A stretch of 64,000 nucleotides of DNA, taken from NCBI GenBank assembly GCA_001599595.1, contig BCHH01000001.1, positions 1,749,032 to 1,813,031 of the forward strand. The letters are read 5' to 3'. Below the pieces are notes generated by a model. It was not told the origin of the DNA. It was given only the letters and a program-made list of their open reading frames with translations, and searched no databases. This document shows, piece by piece, positions 21,830 through 33,279 of the stretch. Made by a program: the position numbers and the translations under genes. The stretch's first letter is position 1. Each line of letters starts with the position of its first letter. Source of the DNA: Beverwykella pulmonaria. Its lineage: Eukaryota; Ascomycota; Dothideomycetes; Pleosporales; Melanommataceae.

Positions 21830-24426
21830 ATGCTAACAGCAGAGAAGAGATGCATTGCCCAGAACCAAAAGGGGAAAAGGTGCAAGAACCATGCTCAATT
21901 CGGAGAAAACCTCTGTGCAACGCATGTGAGCACCCCGCCCAGCGACAGGGAGAGCCACCCCCATAGCCACCCCCACGGCGGTAGCGGCGACACAGTCAGC
22001 GGGTTGTCGCTGTCGGCTTTGCCGCCACATAGCAGCAATCTAAACAGTGGCAACGACAACCCGAATGAGACAGCAGAACCGACTAAAGGACAGCCAGAAG
22101 AACCGATTGAAGGACAACCACCTGTGCCTGTAAGACCACCTGTCGCTCTTTGTGAACAACACGACTGAATGTATAGGTTACGCCAGCAAAAGCGGCCCCA
22201 AACCCCACCCAAACCCACGCGACACCAGTCAACGTAATTTCTGGCTCAANAATGANCGATAAGGNTCGAGCTCGCCGGTTTCCCATGATCGCTGACCTCA
22301 CCTGCCGGTCATATACGTCGTCGACGCTGTGGGATACGTTCCTGAAAGGTGTTCCAGACGTTACTTCGGAGGATATATCCAATCTTCGCAATAAGGATGA
22401 GTGGACAGAGTTCAAGAACTCGTGCACAGGTGATCCATTTTCATCCAAATCGAACGAGGAGGAATTCAAGAAACTTGTACAATGCGTTGTTAAGTTGAAA
22501 GTTCTAGAGGAGCTCAAGCAGATGCAAGAAGCTAAGGAGGAACTAAAAATTGAGAATCCCCGTTTGGGTTGTGTGAGGATATCGCACCAGGGGAACCAAA
22601 CAATGACGACCTGGAATACCCATGCTAAATGGCTGCATGGCAATTGTGGGAGCACAGACAGGCAAAGAGAATTGAAGCCTGATCTGATGAGCGCGGTTGT
22701 CAACAATGTATACAATAAGCACGAGCGCGAAGCTAAACAAAGCTACGTCCAATTTGCTAGGCCAAGGACAATATTGCCTCCCCCCAGCAGTTGGAAACCT
22801 GATAAGATAAAAGATGATCCATCTCTCATAATGGAATTCACGAACCCAGTCTGGGAATGCCTTGACTTGTTCTGGGAATGCAAACGCAATTCCACGGCTC
22901 AGGCCAATGGAGAGGTGTATATTGACTGCGCTTTGAAAGCCGCTGAGGTGCTTCGCTATCAATGGAGCCGCAGATACGTTTACTGTTTCTTACACTGTGG
23001 GACAGAGATGCAACTTTTGCATTTTGATCGTTCNGGTCTCATGGCAAGCGAAACGCTAGACATTGAGAAGGATACTGGTACATTCATGCGGTATTTGCTT
23101 GGAGTGTTTTGTCACGAGCCCGCAAGGCTTGGATACCCTGCCGGAGACGATGCGCCAATTCACATGTCTGACCCTGGCTCTGACAACCAACTGTTTCAAG
23201 TAGTTACTGTGAATGGACGAAAGTTGTACATTGACGACCAGGTGGCAGGTCCGCCAAGAGATCACCTTGTTAGTCGCGCAACGACGGTCTTCAAAGCAAA
23301 ACTCATTGACCCTAACGAAGAGGAAAACAAAGACTGGGACTACTGTTACAAGAGCAGCTGGGTTCAAATAGGTTGGAAACATGAAGGAGAGTACCTTAAG
23401 AGTCTTCAGGGCATGTCTAGTGTGGTAGAAATGGTCGTCTACGGTGTTGTTAAGGTTAAGAACAACGACGACACCACAGTTTTTGCGCGAGATAGTCCTT
23501 CTGGAGAGCCGATAACCATCATTGAAAAACTCTACAAGGACGGCAAAAGGGAGCTGCGCGGCTTTAATCAACACACCGGGACTACGGAACGTGGCCAGCA
23601 AGATCAAGCAACTATGCTATTCGATCCAAGACGACCCAAAGGCAATTCATCACAAAGCTGCGATAACAGGGAACACAGAGAAGTTGTTACTGCTTGGGTC
23701 GAATGGAGCTTTAACGAGGCTGCCTCTTCGAAAGACTTGCGAACAGCATTCTCAATTTGGCGAAACGCTTTCTCAGCCATCAAATCAATTTGCAACAAAG
23801 ACATAATCCATAGAGACGTGTCATATCGAAACGTCAGGATCGATAATCAGCACAAGATAAAAGTTTGCGATTTCGATATGGCGGCAAATATCCAACGTGA
23901 ACCTACAGGAGCAAATGATAGAACTGGTACAGTTGCTTTTATGGCAACTTCGATTCTTAGCTCCGAACCGCGTCTCCATCGACCTGTCCATGATTGCGAA
24001 TCAATCTTCTGGCTGTGTGCCCTTGATCTACTATCCAGAGTTGGTATTGGAGCGACCGAAGATGACATCACATCTATCATGGACTCTGGTGGGAGCATCG
24101 CCACAGTACGCCAAGCGAAAGTGTCTATTATTTCAGATTTATGTGATTGCAACAAATATGGAGAGTGGGATGGATCTTGCTATTCTTTAGATAATTCGAA
24201 GGATGAGTTGTTGTTCGATTGCCTCACTGATCTTGCAAAGCTACTTTCAGACAATCGCTATGCTAAAGACTACGAAGAGGGATCCAAAAAGAGATTCGTG
24301 AAGCGAATCAAAAGGGGAACTGAAGAGGGAGCCAAAAAGGGATTCGAAAGCGCCTGCTTCGATCGCTGTATTGAAACCATCGAGCGTTCGATCCAGTTGT
24401 TCGAGGCTGAAATGTCACCTTCTTAA
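21830..24426 (+). CDS. FunK1-type fungal protein kinase with N-terminal Cys/His motif
   Basis: Protein kinase-like protein of 849 residues from two exons, 21830-22129 and 22177-24426, joined over a 47-bp intron in phase 0. The N-terminus has KRCIAQNQKGKRCKNHAQ...LCATH, a C-x(9)-C-x(10)-C-x2-H pattern like small zinc-binding motifs of the DUF5763 kind. A Pro/Ser-rich linker follows. The C-terminal half has the FunK1 hallmarks: IIHRDVSYRNV (catalytic loop), VCDFDMA (DFD in place of DFG, usual in this family), GTVAFMA and HDCESIFWL. The end is basic with a small duplicated EEGSKKRF/EEGAKKGF unit. Three ambiguous bases fall just after the intron and one at 23034, so a few residues are undetermined. 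Substrate and role are unknown. It is the only complete gene in the island. Confidence 0.85.
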
Positions 24427-24700
24427 GCACATACGCAGGAGAATGGAGAGTCAAGAATTGAGATTCGGGTGGTGAAAAATTATAGTCTGTAATGCCATTA
24501 AGTGATTGAGGACCGACTCAGGGGTTGGATGGATGGTGTTGAGTGTGCGTCACGCAGGGCCGTGCGCCACGCGGGGAAATACGGTAGAAGACAAGGTAGG
24601 AACGCCTTTCAAATTTTGAACTTTACTCATCTTAATTATATTGTAAAAGTATTTGTTTCTAAATTGCTGTTTCTCCAATATACTGCCTGTATAACTTGTA

Positions 24701-26528
24701 TCATTGCCCAGCAAAAAATGCATCCCAGGCAGCAGAAAGCTCATCGAGGTCGATCACGCACTCCTCTTTAAGCTGGAACAGTGCATCCCTCCTCCCATTC
24801 CCCCAACCATTTCCCTCCACAAATGCCGACACTGAAGACTGACTCAGTCCAAAACGCTTTAGACCGCCCTTCTCCTTATTGAACTCCTTCCATGGGGCAT
24901 CGCCATTCGCGAATCTAATGAATTCTTTCGCCAACGAAACTGCAACCTTCCGCCCCTCAGTCGGAATCTTCTGATTGTACCACTAGAATAGAAATGCAGC
25001 ATCTAAAAGGTGAGTAGAGCACCCTTTGAAAGCCCCATCCCAAGGATTCGGCTCGTTGAAGTGGTAGTAGTATGCCTTACCAGGCCAAGATTTTGCGAAT
25101 GCCAAAGCTGGGGCATAGTATGCTATGTTGTTGGCAAAGGCAAGAATGCTCTGCATGGCAGTATCATCTGGGGTAGTAGGAGTAATAGCGTACGCATTCA
25201 AGATTGCTTCGGCCGCGTTTGGGAGTGATAGATTCCTGGCGAGAGATATGCAGAATGCAGATGCTATCCTGGCTTTGCGCGCTGAAATACCCATGAAGGA
25301 GTACACGGTTCCCTATGTCAAAGTCAGTAATAGCTCAAATATAGCAGATAAGATGTGAGCATACATTGTGCTTAGAGTCGCCAATAATGAGTTCAGCGCA
25401 CCACTGTCGTCCTGGAACAGTCGAATCTACACTAGCGTCGAGTTTCTCGAATGTCGTTGTGGAGCGTATGATATCGCCATCAAAAAACGGCACAAGCGGG
25501 ACAGCCATTGGCGTTTTGGCGACCAGCTCATCTGGGTTGATAGTCAAGAGCCACTCAATACGTTCGGCGACAGAAGCACTTTCAAGGCCTATCTCTTTCA
25601 TGATCGCGGCATACGCCATCTCCGTGACTGGAAGGATTAGGGGCTTGAGCATGAGCGGGGTTCCGGACATGGAGATGGCGCGCTTGAACAAGGGCTCTTC
25701 TGAGAAGAGTTGGTTGAGGACCGAGACTGATATTAATTAGTACTAATTCTGTCTGGTGAGTGGATGGGCTTATTTACCGGCTCCAGCACTTTCCCCAAGC
25801 ACGGTCACTTCGTCGGCATCACCACCAAATTCAGTGATATGCGTTTTGATCCACTGCAGCGCGCATTTCTGATCGCGGAGGCTGTTATTCCCCGGATATC
25901 CGGCCTTCCTCAGTTCCTCAGAAGTCAGATTGCCCAGGGCTCCAAGACGATAACTGTGTAGTGTTAGCAGCTGCAGGAACTGTTTCTAACATCACTCAGC
26001 GTTTACTTGAAATTGATGCCAATGACGGGCGACCCAATATCCGCCGACAGCTTGACAAGTCGCGTCATATCATACTGCGGCCAAAAGTTTGCTCCCATGA
26101 GATAACCTCCTCCATGAATAAACACCATCACCGGAATCGGATTCTGGACTTCCATATCTGGGATAGTGATGTTCAGGTTGAGGGACTCAAGGCCATACAT
26201 GGGCGGCGAGGCGGGCGTGTCGATTCTTTGCTGTATGAGAACACTTTGCTCGAATCTGCAGCCGTCCATGGCAATGCATCGTGGTCTTGGGTTGCTGTCA
26301 GCAAGACTTATCGTAGTGTGCCAAAAGTGACACAGAACTTTTGCAAAAGTGGGATTAGACACACCCAAATCCAGTCGCCTCAACGACATTCCCCCCATAA
26401 TCCTCCACCATGACCGGCACACCCAACCGATCCGTCAGCTCCGCATACTTGATCCCTCGATACTGCGTCACGTCATCCCCCTTCCAGCCCCTAAACTCTC
26501 CAAATTTTGTCTTCAGAGTCGCTGCCAT
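24701..26528 (-). pseudogene. Type-B carboxylesterase/lipase with premature stop
   Basis: Alpha/beta-hydrolase of the cholinesterase-like carboxylesterase family. Exons: 26528-26365, 26294-26007, 25953-25778, 25726-25365, 25312-24983. The oxyanion region is VMVFIHGGGYLMG, the nucleophile elbow GESAGA and the catalytic His CSTHLLDAAFLF. Directly after FLF the frame meets TAG (24983-24985) where relatives have Gln, and the same frame then continues open through WYNQKIPTEGRKVAVSLAKEF to a natural stop at 24701. CAG to TAG is one C-to-T change. As it stands the product has 439 of about 534 residues and keeps Ser and His but loses the C-terminal helices, so it may be inactive. A short intron removing the stop would also remove the conserved His region, so I reject that. 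Confidence 0.8.
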
Positions 26529-27449
26529 TCTCTAAAGTATACTTCTTCATTCATTGTTTCTAGACAGTCTTTTATACTTTCTCAAGATGGGATCTAGCGA
26601 ATTATTTCTTACTATATCTACCGTTTTCGGTTAGATAGACAAGACTGCTGCGCCTCCTCGAACGCGTCGACGTTCCAACCCAATGAAGAAACTCGTTGGC
26701 AGTATCGATCGATTGAAGGTTGGAGTCGAGATATTGGTCGTGAGAAAAATCCGCTTTGTGGCTTGGAGGGAGACGTAAGGGGGCTGAGGACGGGTACCTG
26801 CAGATACCCGTTCATTAAGGTTGATAACTGGGATATCCAAGATACGCGTATGTCCCAATCTTCTGTTAGTTCCTCCTTTGAAAATGCGCTGATACATTCG
26901 TTTCACGGTGCTTGCGAAACATATCTTGTAGCTAGAGTGCGTGCCTATCTATACATGTGAGGATTATCGGCTATCTCTTGAAGGCTCTACCCCATGTTGA
27001 CGTTTACCGGGATATTCCACGAGACTCTGAGATAATTTATGGTGATGATAGTGGCCCAGGGACAAGATAATACAGTTCTCTTACTCGACGTCGACATGAA
27101 GCTTTCCAATATCACCGTTGCTTGCCGGCGGGCTACTCGGTATTAGTGAATTGGCAGAGATTGTCTCGGCGGACGCTTTGCTAGTAGGTGCATTTGCAAA
27201 CACTTTTCTAAGCCGAAACTTTGATGGAACTGACGAGATTACGGCCAGGCGGTGAGGATGTTGACAGTTGTGAACCTCAATGAAATCAGCCTTGACACAT
27301 GAATTGCGAAGCCTTTTGCTGGCATATACATGACCGGCTCACCATCAAGAATAGCTGTGCTCCGACTATAAACCTCCCCAAACACTTCACCGCAATTCTA
27401 TCTCCAAGATATTTCCAAGTTATCTAATGGAAATCTGAGTGACTCTAAA
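26529..27449. other. Intergenic region between carboxylesterase and O-methyltransferase relic
   Basis: About 920 bp with no gene I can support on either strand. It presumably holds the esterase promoter and the destroyed N-terminal part of the methyltransferase relic. Nothing further is visible. Confidence 0.4.
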
Positions 27450-28185
27450 GCACTACCAGTTTCTTGAATCCCCAAACACTCTGCCTAAATGGATACAAGA
27501 ATCCAAGCGACACCTTCTACAGCGCCATGGAAATTTACCCAGCAGACTGACAAGCACTACTCGGTTGACTTTCCGACCGTTTCAGCCTGCAGCATACTTT
27601 CAACATAATTATGAGTGTCTCTTATATGGGGCATGTAGCCTAGTTCGATTTCTACCCAGTAGAAAAGTTCAAGGTCAGATCTTCATTCGACACTCTCCTT
27701 GTAGACATAGATGGCGGCATGGTCCACAACGTCTTCGCCTTCCACGCAACATTTCCAAATCTCACAGGAAAGCTAGTGTTCAAGGACTTCCTCTCAATCG
27801 TCCAAACTGGTATTGTTAAAGACCCACCGCTGGGGATCGAGGGAATGGGGCAAGGATTTTTTACTCCACATCCAAATGCGATTAAGGGAGCAAAGTCGTA
27901 TTGTTTGTGCACTATTTTGCACAACTGAGCGGATCAACAAGCTGGCATTATCAATAAGCATTCCCGAGCTCTTATATCTGAAGACTCGGTCCTACCTACT
28001 GATCAATGAAAATATTCGTCCAGCTGAGGGCACCTCGCTCCATCAGGTGGGGCTAGACTTTGTCGATAGTTTTCGTCGCTTAATCAGACGGAGAGACAAT
28101 TCAAGTGGCTCTTTAAGTCGAAGGGGTTTGGGCTGTTACAAGTTTATGAACTAAAAACTATGATTCCGGGCGCTAGTACTCTACT
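27450..28185 (+). pseudogene. Decayed secondary-metabolite O-methyltransferase
   Basis: Fragments line up in order with fungal SAM-dependent O-methyltransferases of the sterigmatocystin/plant-OMT type: LNGYKNPSDTFYSAMEIY, then LSDRFSLQHTF, FDFYPVEKF, the SAM-site region TLLVDIDGGMVHNVFAFHA, FPNLTGKLVFKDF, GFFTPHP, KSYCLCTILHN, RALISEDSVL, LLINENIRPAEGTSLHQ and TERQFKWLFKSKGFGLL. The early half has three in-frame stops where the family has Trp or similar (TGA, TGA, TAG), and LHN is followed by TGA. At least two frameshifts separate the later fragments. Many changes are of the G-to-A type. The GxGxG SAM motif is also altered (DIDGGMVH). It cannot encode an active enzyme. Confidence 0.8.
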
Positions 28186-28546
28186 TAAATTTACTCCTAC
28201 TGAGAAGTATACATCTCAATATCCATTTATGGATATAAGTTTCGTAAACTCTACTCGTGCAAAGGACATTTACATGTATAGTAAATAGCCAAGTTGGGAG
28301 TTGACCGTCTATGCTACAAATAAACAATCTTTTACTTATTTTACCTCTTCATGAGCAGAGCTGGGTCTTGGTGTGCCATGGTGTTGGGAGGTGGTGGCGC
28401 AGCTATGTTATTATGTATTGTGGGGCATGCGGGGAACTCTTATACTTCTACCGTATATCTCGATTGGACCTGTCAAACGCGCAAAAAGACTTAGATACCT
28501 GCCCACACCGAATCTCGATTCAAAACCCTCCGCAAACGTTATCACG
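28186..28546. other. Short intergenic region before the alpha/beta hydrolase
   Basis: About 360 bp. An in-frame upstream ATG at 28427 could extend the hydrolase by 40 residues. Nothing else is seen. Confidence 0.35.
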
Positions 28547-29473
28547 ATGCCTTTGGAAACTGACTCCCACGGTCGGACCTACGTCGTGCACCCTAACGGC
28601 CAAAAATCGCACTACATGCTCAACACCTTCGCCGACCCGTGGAAGCCCTCAGAGACGATCCTAATCCAGCACGGATTCGGCCGCCACGCAGAATTCTGGT
28701 ACCATTGGATTCCCGTTCTGTCTCGAAAATACCGCGTGATACGGCGAGACCTACGCGGGCACGGCTACTCATCATATCCCAAACCCGGAGAAAAATACGA
28801 GTATAACGTGGACACGATACTGGGCGAAATAGTAGATACGCTAGACCAGCTAGACGTGGAAAAGTGTCATTTTCTGGGTGAAAGCACGGGGGGGATGTTG
28901 GGCGAAATACTAGCTGCGAAGTACGTCTACCCCTACTATCGTTCTCGTCCAACCAATCGCATAAAGAATGCTAGTTAACATAAAACCAGATACCCAAATC
29001 GCCTCCTCTCTCTGACTGTCTGCTCCACACCAACACACCTCCCTCCAGCAGCCCTCCATCTCTTCGCCTTTAACTATCCCTCCTGGCCAATCGCATGTCG
29101 CACCCTCGGCTCCCGCGGCTGGGCCTCCGCCCTGTCCCAAATCCCTGGCACAATCCCGATCTCAGACCCGGACTATCTCCCTTGGTATCTCGAACAGATT
29201 GCCGTAAGTGACGGTGAGGGATTAGCTGGGTACGCAGAGTTCTTGTCTACATTGGATGCGCGGCCGTTTTTGGAGCAGATTAGAGTCCCCACCCTGATAT
29301 TGGCACCGAGTCAGAGCGCGGCGACGAAAGTCGAGGAGCAGAGGTGGTTAGCGGAAAGGATTAAGGGGGCGAGGTTGGAAATTGTCGAGGGGCCGGGACA
29401 TGAGATCTATGTTACACAAGCAGACAAGTGTCAGAGTGCTTTCTTGGAATTTTTGAGAAGCTTGGAGGGATAA
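28547..29473 (+). CDS. Alpha/beta hydrolase
   Basis: Alpha/beta-hydrolase-1 fold protein of 285 residues, similar in pattern to 3-oxoadipate enol-lactonase-type and cluster-associated hydrolases. Two exons: 28547-28920 and 28990-29473. ILIQHGFGRHAEFWYHWIP holds the oxyanion residue after strand 3, RRDLRGHGYSS follows, the nucleophile elbow is GESTGG and the catalytic His is in EGPGHEIYV. The expected acid would lie near PTLILAPSQS, where I do not see a clear Asp; a Glu close by may serve. The start at 28547 gives a typical short N-terminus. It converges with the transcription factor, 63 bp between stops. Probable hydrolase or lactonase of the neighbouring pathway; substrate unknown. Confidence 0.82.
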
Positions 29474-29536
29474 GATATTGTCTCTGCAGGGAGTGAGTTC
29501 TTAGGGCGACGTGATTTTAACATCGTGCTGTTTCCA

Positions 29537-32438
29537 CTAAACGTCCCCCCCTGAGTTCGAATCTCCCAAACTTTGATGGATCTGGCCCTCGATCGAAACT
29601 AAATCTCTATAATCCTTCTCGTATGCAAAAGCCAACTGCTGAAGAATGTTCCCCATCCTCGGCGTTACGCCCCAGACCCAGCAGTCGCTCAACGTCGTTG
29701 AGGAGAAGTGCGCGAGTTGTGCGGCAAGGGACCCACTTCCATTGTACTCGCTCCCCACTTCAGCAAGAAGCCCTTTCAAGTCTTCCAGAACGTGAGACTC
29801 TTCGGCGTCGGGAGGGACGAGGAGACTTTCTACCTCGATAGCATGGACCCATTTCGAGAGAAACAACGCTGGAATATCGTTAGCGAGATAATAAGTGCTA
29901 TATGTTATCACATCTAAATGGATGTACAAAGGTGATAACCAGATTCAAGCAGAGGGCAAAAGGTAAAACTTTGCCCCCTTGAGCTCCCTGTATCTGCCAG
30001 TAGGGCTTTTACAACCCTCTGCAACTCATCTCGAAGGTGGCAACATATGATGTAGGAAGAACTTGACCTTACCGGCATCCCATCCCGCAATTGCGTGCTC
30101 AATGCTCCAACTCAGCGCTGCGGTCTTCCTTAGTAGCAGATATCCGATCTTCACAGTGGCCAGAAGCATCTCGAAAGCTTTCATTACGGATTTCATCAAG
30201 TTTCGGTTTCGTTTTTGCGGAGATTCCGCGTACGCACTGACAGCGTTCGAAATGTCTTGCGGGTTATCCGTGAGCAGAGTGAGTCGATCGAATGCGCTAG
30301 TGTTAGAGAACAGTCGAATATATGCGATCCGAAGCAAGCCTTGGCAGTTGAACATGAGAGGCCCCTCTGTATCGGCCCATGTATGACTGTAGTTTTGTCT
30401 TCCTCGGACGCTCACTATAATCTCCTCACATCTAGAGAGAGTAGAAAATGCGGATTCAATGATGACGTCGTGAATCTTCGAACTTGTCGAGATACATTGG
30501 AGCAAATTCCACATGTGGATGTTCACTGCGTGCATTATGAGAAGCATTGTAAGGCCAGATACATGCACCGGCTGGTTGTTCGGGGTTGGTTGCTCGTCGA
30601 ATATCATCTGCGCCATTGTGATTCGAATTGTGCTTCGCATGGTCGGACCGGCCCTTAAGCCCATCCACTCCTGTGCAGATCGTGCGTTCCACAGCCTCTC
30701 TTCGTCTAGCACTTCGAACTCAAGGTCGTGTGTGTGATTGAAGCCGGGGCTGATGCCGAATGTTGTTGATATGAGGTTTGATACAATGAACATTCCACAG
30801 AGAAGTCGCTTGCTCGATTCTCGGCTAATCCAGTCCTCCCAATCCAGCTGTTTATCCACGTCTACGCTCAGTAGAGATTTCCTTAACCTGTAGTCCTGTA
30901 TGTAGTCAGTACGTCGAATTTGGGAGAACAAGTTACCAACAACTCACGATTGCAAATAGACCAAGATTTTCTACGGTACGCATTACTACGTTAGTCTTAC
31001 CACTGAACATGCCACAGAGGGATAGGAGCACCCTAGTCTGCATTATCCAGAGGGGACCAGGTTTTGGTGTGCCCGTAGTGATTGGCAATCCTCCACGAAG
31101 GGCGTACGAGCTCATGGTACCGGCTAATGCGAACAGATTTTTGGCCTTCTGTCTTGCTAGACGGTACTGGGCACCGATGCTACATATTGCGAAAATCAAG
31201 GGACTTGGTGTCTCCCTAACATCTAGAGAAGACAGATGGAGTATGGGGAAGTGGCGGTGGAAACATTGCATATAGCCCGAGAAGAAGTGGTTTAGATCGT
31301 CGACACTCGGGAAGAGCGCCTCTACCAGCTCTCCTGTGGGAAGCCTTGATTGGGCATCATCGCATATCTTCTTCCGAGTTTCTTCATTGAACTTGAATTC
31401 TGGCAGTTCGAAATAGTTTTCCTTTTGTACATGAGGGTGCTGTTGAGTAATAGACCGGGGTGCGGCAGACGGGAAGCCTTCAGAGAAGCTTTGAAAAAGG
31501 GAGTCTCCAGTATATAGGTCGGAAAATGGTAGTGACGACCCTTCGCCAGCCGGCAGAGTATGTGAAATCGAGAAAAAGTCACCGTCTTGCTGATTTGCCG
31601 GATAATGGTTCGATGGCGGTAGAACAAATGAGGCGTGTGGAGAAGCCTCCGCAGTTAACAACTGTGGGACTTGCTTGTCATTATCGAAAAGCAATATTGG
31701 GTCAATCTCAATTCGACGTCGTTTGGTCGGCAGCTCCAAGTTTGTGACACCCGGGTGGCATTCTGGGGTGGAATTAGACCACAGCTCAAGCGGGCTGAAG
31801 TCAACAATAAGAGATTGGCCGCGTGATTGAAAGGAATTGTCTGCTAGAGCACCCATTATAGATGCTCTCCTCTCCTGCTCATGCAACGACATAGGCGGTG
31901 AAAATGTTCCCATGGGTGTTTGCATTTCATGCACAAAGGTGTGGTCGACGTCGAAGAAATTCTCCGAAGCGCAGATACTGGCATGCTGGTTGAAGTCTAT
32001 GACAGTCGTGTCGGTTGGTGGGGTCAGAGGATTAGAAGTACTTGACGACTCTGTTGACTCTACGTTCTCGTGTCCAGAGGGTGGTCCGACTCCAGTAGAG
32101 TAATCTCGCTCCGTCAACTGGAAGGAACTCCTTCGAAATTCTTCGGGGTGAGCAGCCTGGTAGACTTCTGCATGGAGCGATCGCTCGTGTCTCTTCACAA
32201 GATCTCTGTCCTCAAGTTAGCAAAAACTTAGGCCAAAGAAGTTCGAGACGTACTTTCTAGCATATCTTCTCTCGCAGAAGCTACACGGAAAGGGTCTTTC
32301 CTGTGTATGGACGCGTTCGTGTCGAGCGCAGTGCTCCGAGCGCTTGAACAGTCTACTACAGTGCCGGCAGCGGTATACTTTTTTGGTCCGTCCGCTTTTG
32401 GGCTTGTCTGCGGAGTTCAAATCCATGGCAACTTCCAT
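29537..32438 (-). CDS. C2H2 zinc-finger / fungal_trans transcription factor
   Basis: Probable pathway regulator of 865 residues. Four exons: 32438-32254, 32205-30948, 30895-30073, 29868-29537. Two C2H2 fingers lie at residues 24-44 (CRHC...HERVH) and 52-73 (CSFC...HERSLH). The first intron interrupts finger 2, and splicing restores it exactly. A low-complexity region follows, then the fungal_trans (PF04082-type) domain with HFFSGYMQCFHRHFPILHL and LIFAICSIGAQYRLA. The last intron is 204 bp; joining WDA to ALFLSKWVHAIE over the acceptor ctaacgatattccag restores a normal C-terminal helix. The start is the first ATG ahead of the fingers. C2H2-fungal_trans regulators often control nearby metabolite genes; here the neighbours are the hydrolase and the broken tailoring genes. 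Confidence 0.88.
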
Positions 32439-33279
32439 CGATATTGTAGAGTCTAAAATTGCGACGACCGAGCTCAATTGACAGCTCAAAGCGAACAAGA
32501 CGTCGAAGAGTGTCGCAGTCGGTTGCGGAGTTGTACTTGCAGCGCTCGCGGACGTGCCCGCGTTCTCTCACCATCACGAGCCCCAACTAAGCAGGGGTCT
32601 TGCATGATGCGCCGACCCTGGGATATGTGTGGAGCAAAATATTTGCGGGGAAGCCAATAAGGGGCTAGATCTAGGGCCTGGTGAAGATGGCTAGTTCGCA
32701 CAGATTGCAGTTCGTCGAGGCGCGGGAAAGCGTGAAGATGCAACTGCCGAGGGTCACAACCGGACGTGAGGCCGACCGAGAGCGCGCGCTTTATAAGGAA
32801 TTGATCAGATTTGATATCAAAGTGCTGCAAGAGGAATTGGGCGTAATTAGAGCCTAGTGGTTGATGGAATTGATATGAGTGAGGTAGAGAAGTCCAGATT
32901 TCACCTGAGCAGGACTTCCAGGGCTTGATCGGGGCAGTCACGTGTTGATCCACATCCGAGGTAGTGGCCTCGTGGACATATACTACCGTACCTTCTCGCC
33001 TCCAAGGAGAATAACAAGGGCGTTAGAGCCTACCGGCAGATGCAGTAGGTTTAGTCGGTTGAAATTGACCCTGTTGTCTTCTCCCTGTATCCGCGGACAT
33101 TACTAATCCTGTTTTTCTCCTCAGACGTGAGAACAGGCAATAAATATGAAGTCTGCCAACACATGCAATTGCATTTCACGCTGTTAAGTCAAACACACAC
33201 TCACACTCACACACACAAAAGAACCCAAATAGTCATCAATTGTGTCGCCTAGTAGCGAGCCGCTCCATATATATAGCGT
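32439..33279. other. Intergenic region between transcription factor and UTP22
   Basis: About 840 bp: the promoter of the regulator and the 3' end of UTP22. A CA-rich microsatellite (acacacactcacactcacacacac) lies at about 33192-33218. No gene is visible. Confidence 0.45.

Larger units (their letters stand above)
18915..24426. mobile_element. Candidate mobile or repeat island interrupting the cluster
   Basis: A block of about 5.5 kb unlike its flanks. It holds all five ambiguous bases I noticed in the window (19256, 22250, 22256, 22265, 23034), two tandem arrays, open frames broken by single TAG codons, direct GGATCC-containing repeats near 21350, and the FunK1 kinase. No transposase, reverse transcriptase, integrase or tyrosine recombinase is recognisable, and I found no clear terminal inverted or long direct repeats. 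The left edge lies inside the CMD gene at about 18920; the right edge is after the kinase stop. Ambiguous consensus bases suit a multi-copy sequence. The element class is unknown. Confidence 0.45.

Noticed and set aside
23870..23882. DFD instead of DFG in the kinase as a sign of a dead enzyme
   Set aside because: DFD with an intact HRD-type loop is the usual pattern in FunK1 kinases as I know the family, so it does not by itself mean inactivity.
18915..24426. Known transposon class (LTR element, Tc1/mariner, Starship) for the island
   Set aside because: No reverse transcriptase, transposase or DUF3435-type recombinase, and no clear long terminal repeats were found by eye.
24960..25040. Short intron that would remove the carboxylesterase stop
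   Set aside because: The only GT...AG pair is about 40 bp and would delete the conserved catalytic-His segment CSTHLLDAAFLF, so a true nonsense change is more likely.
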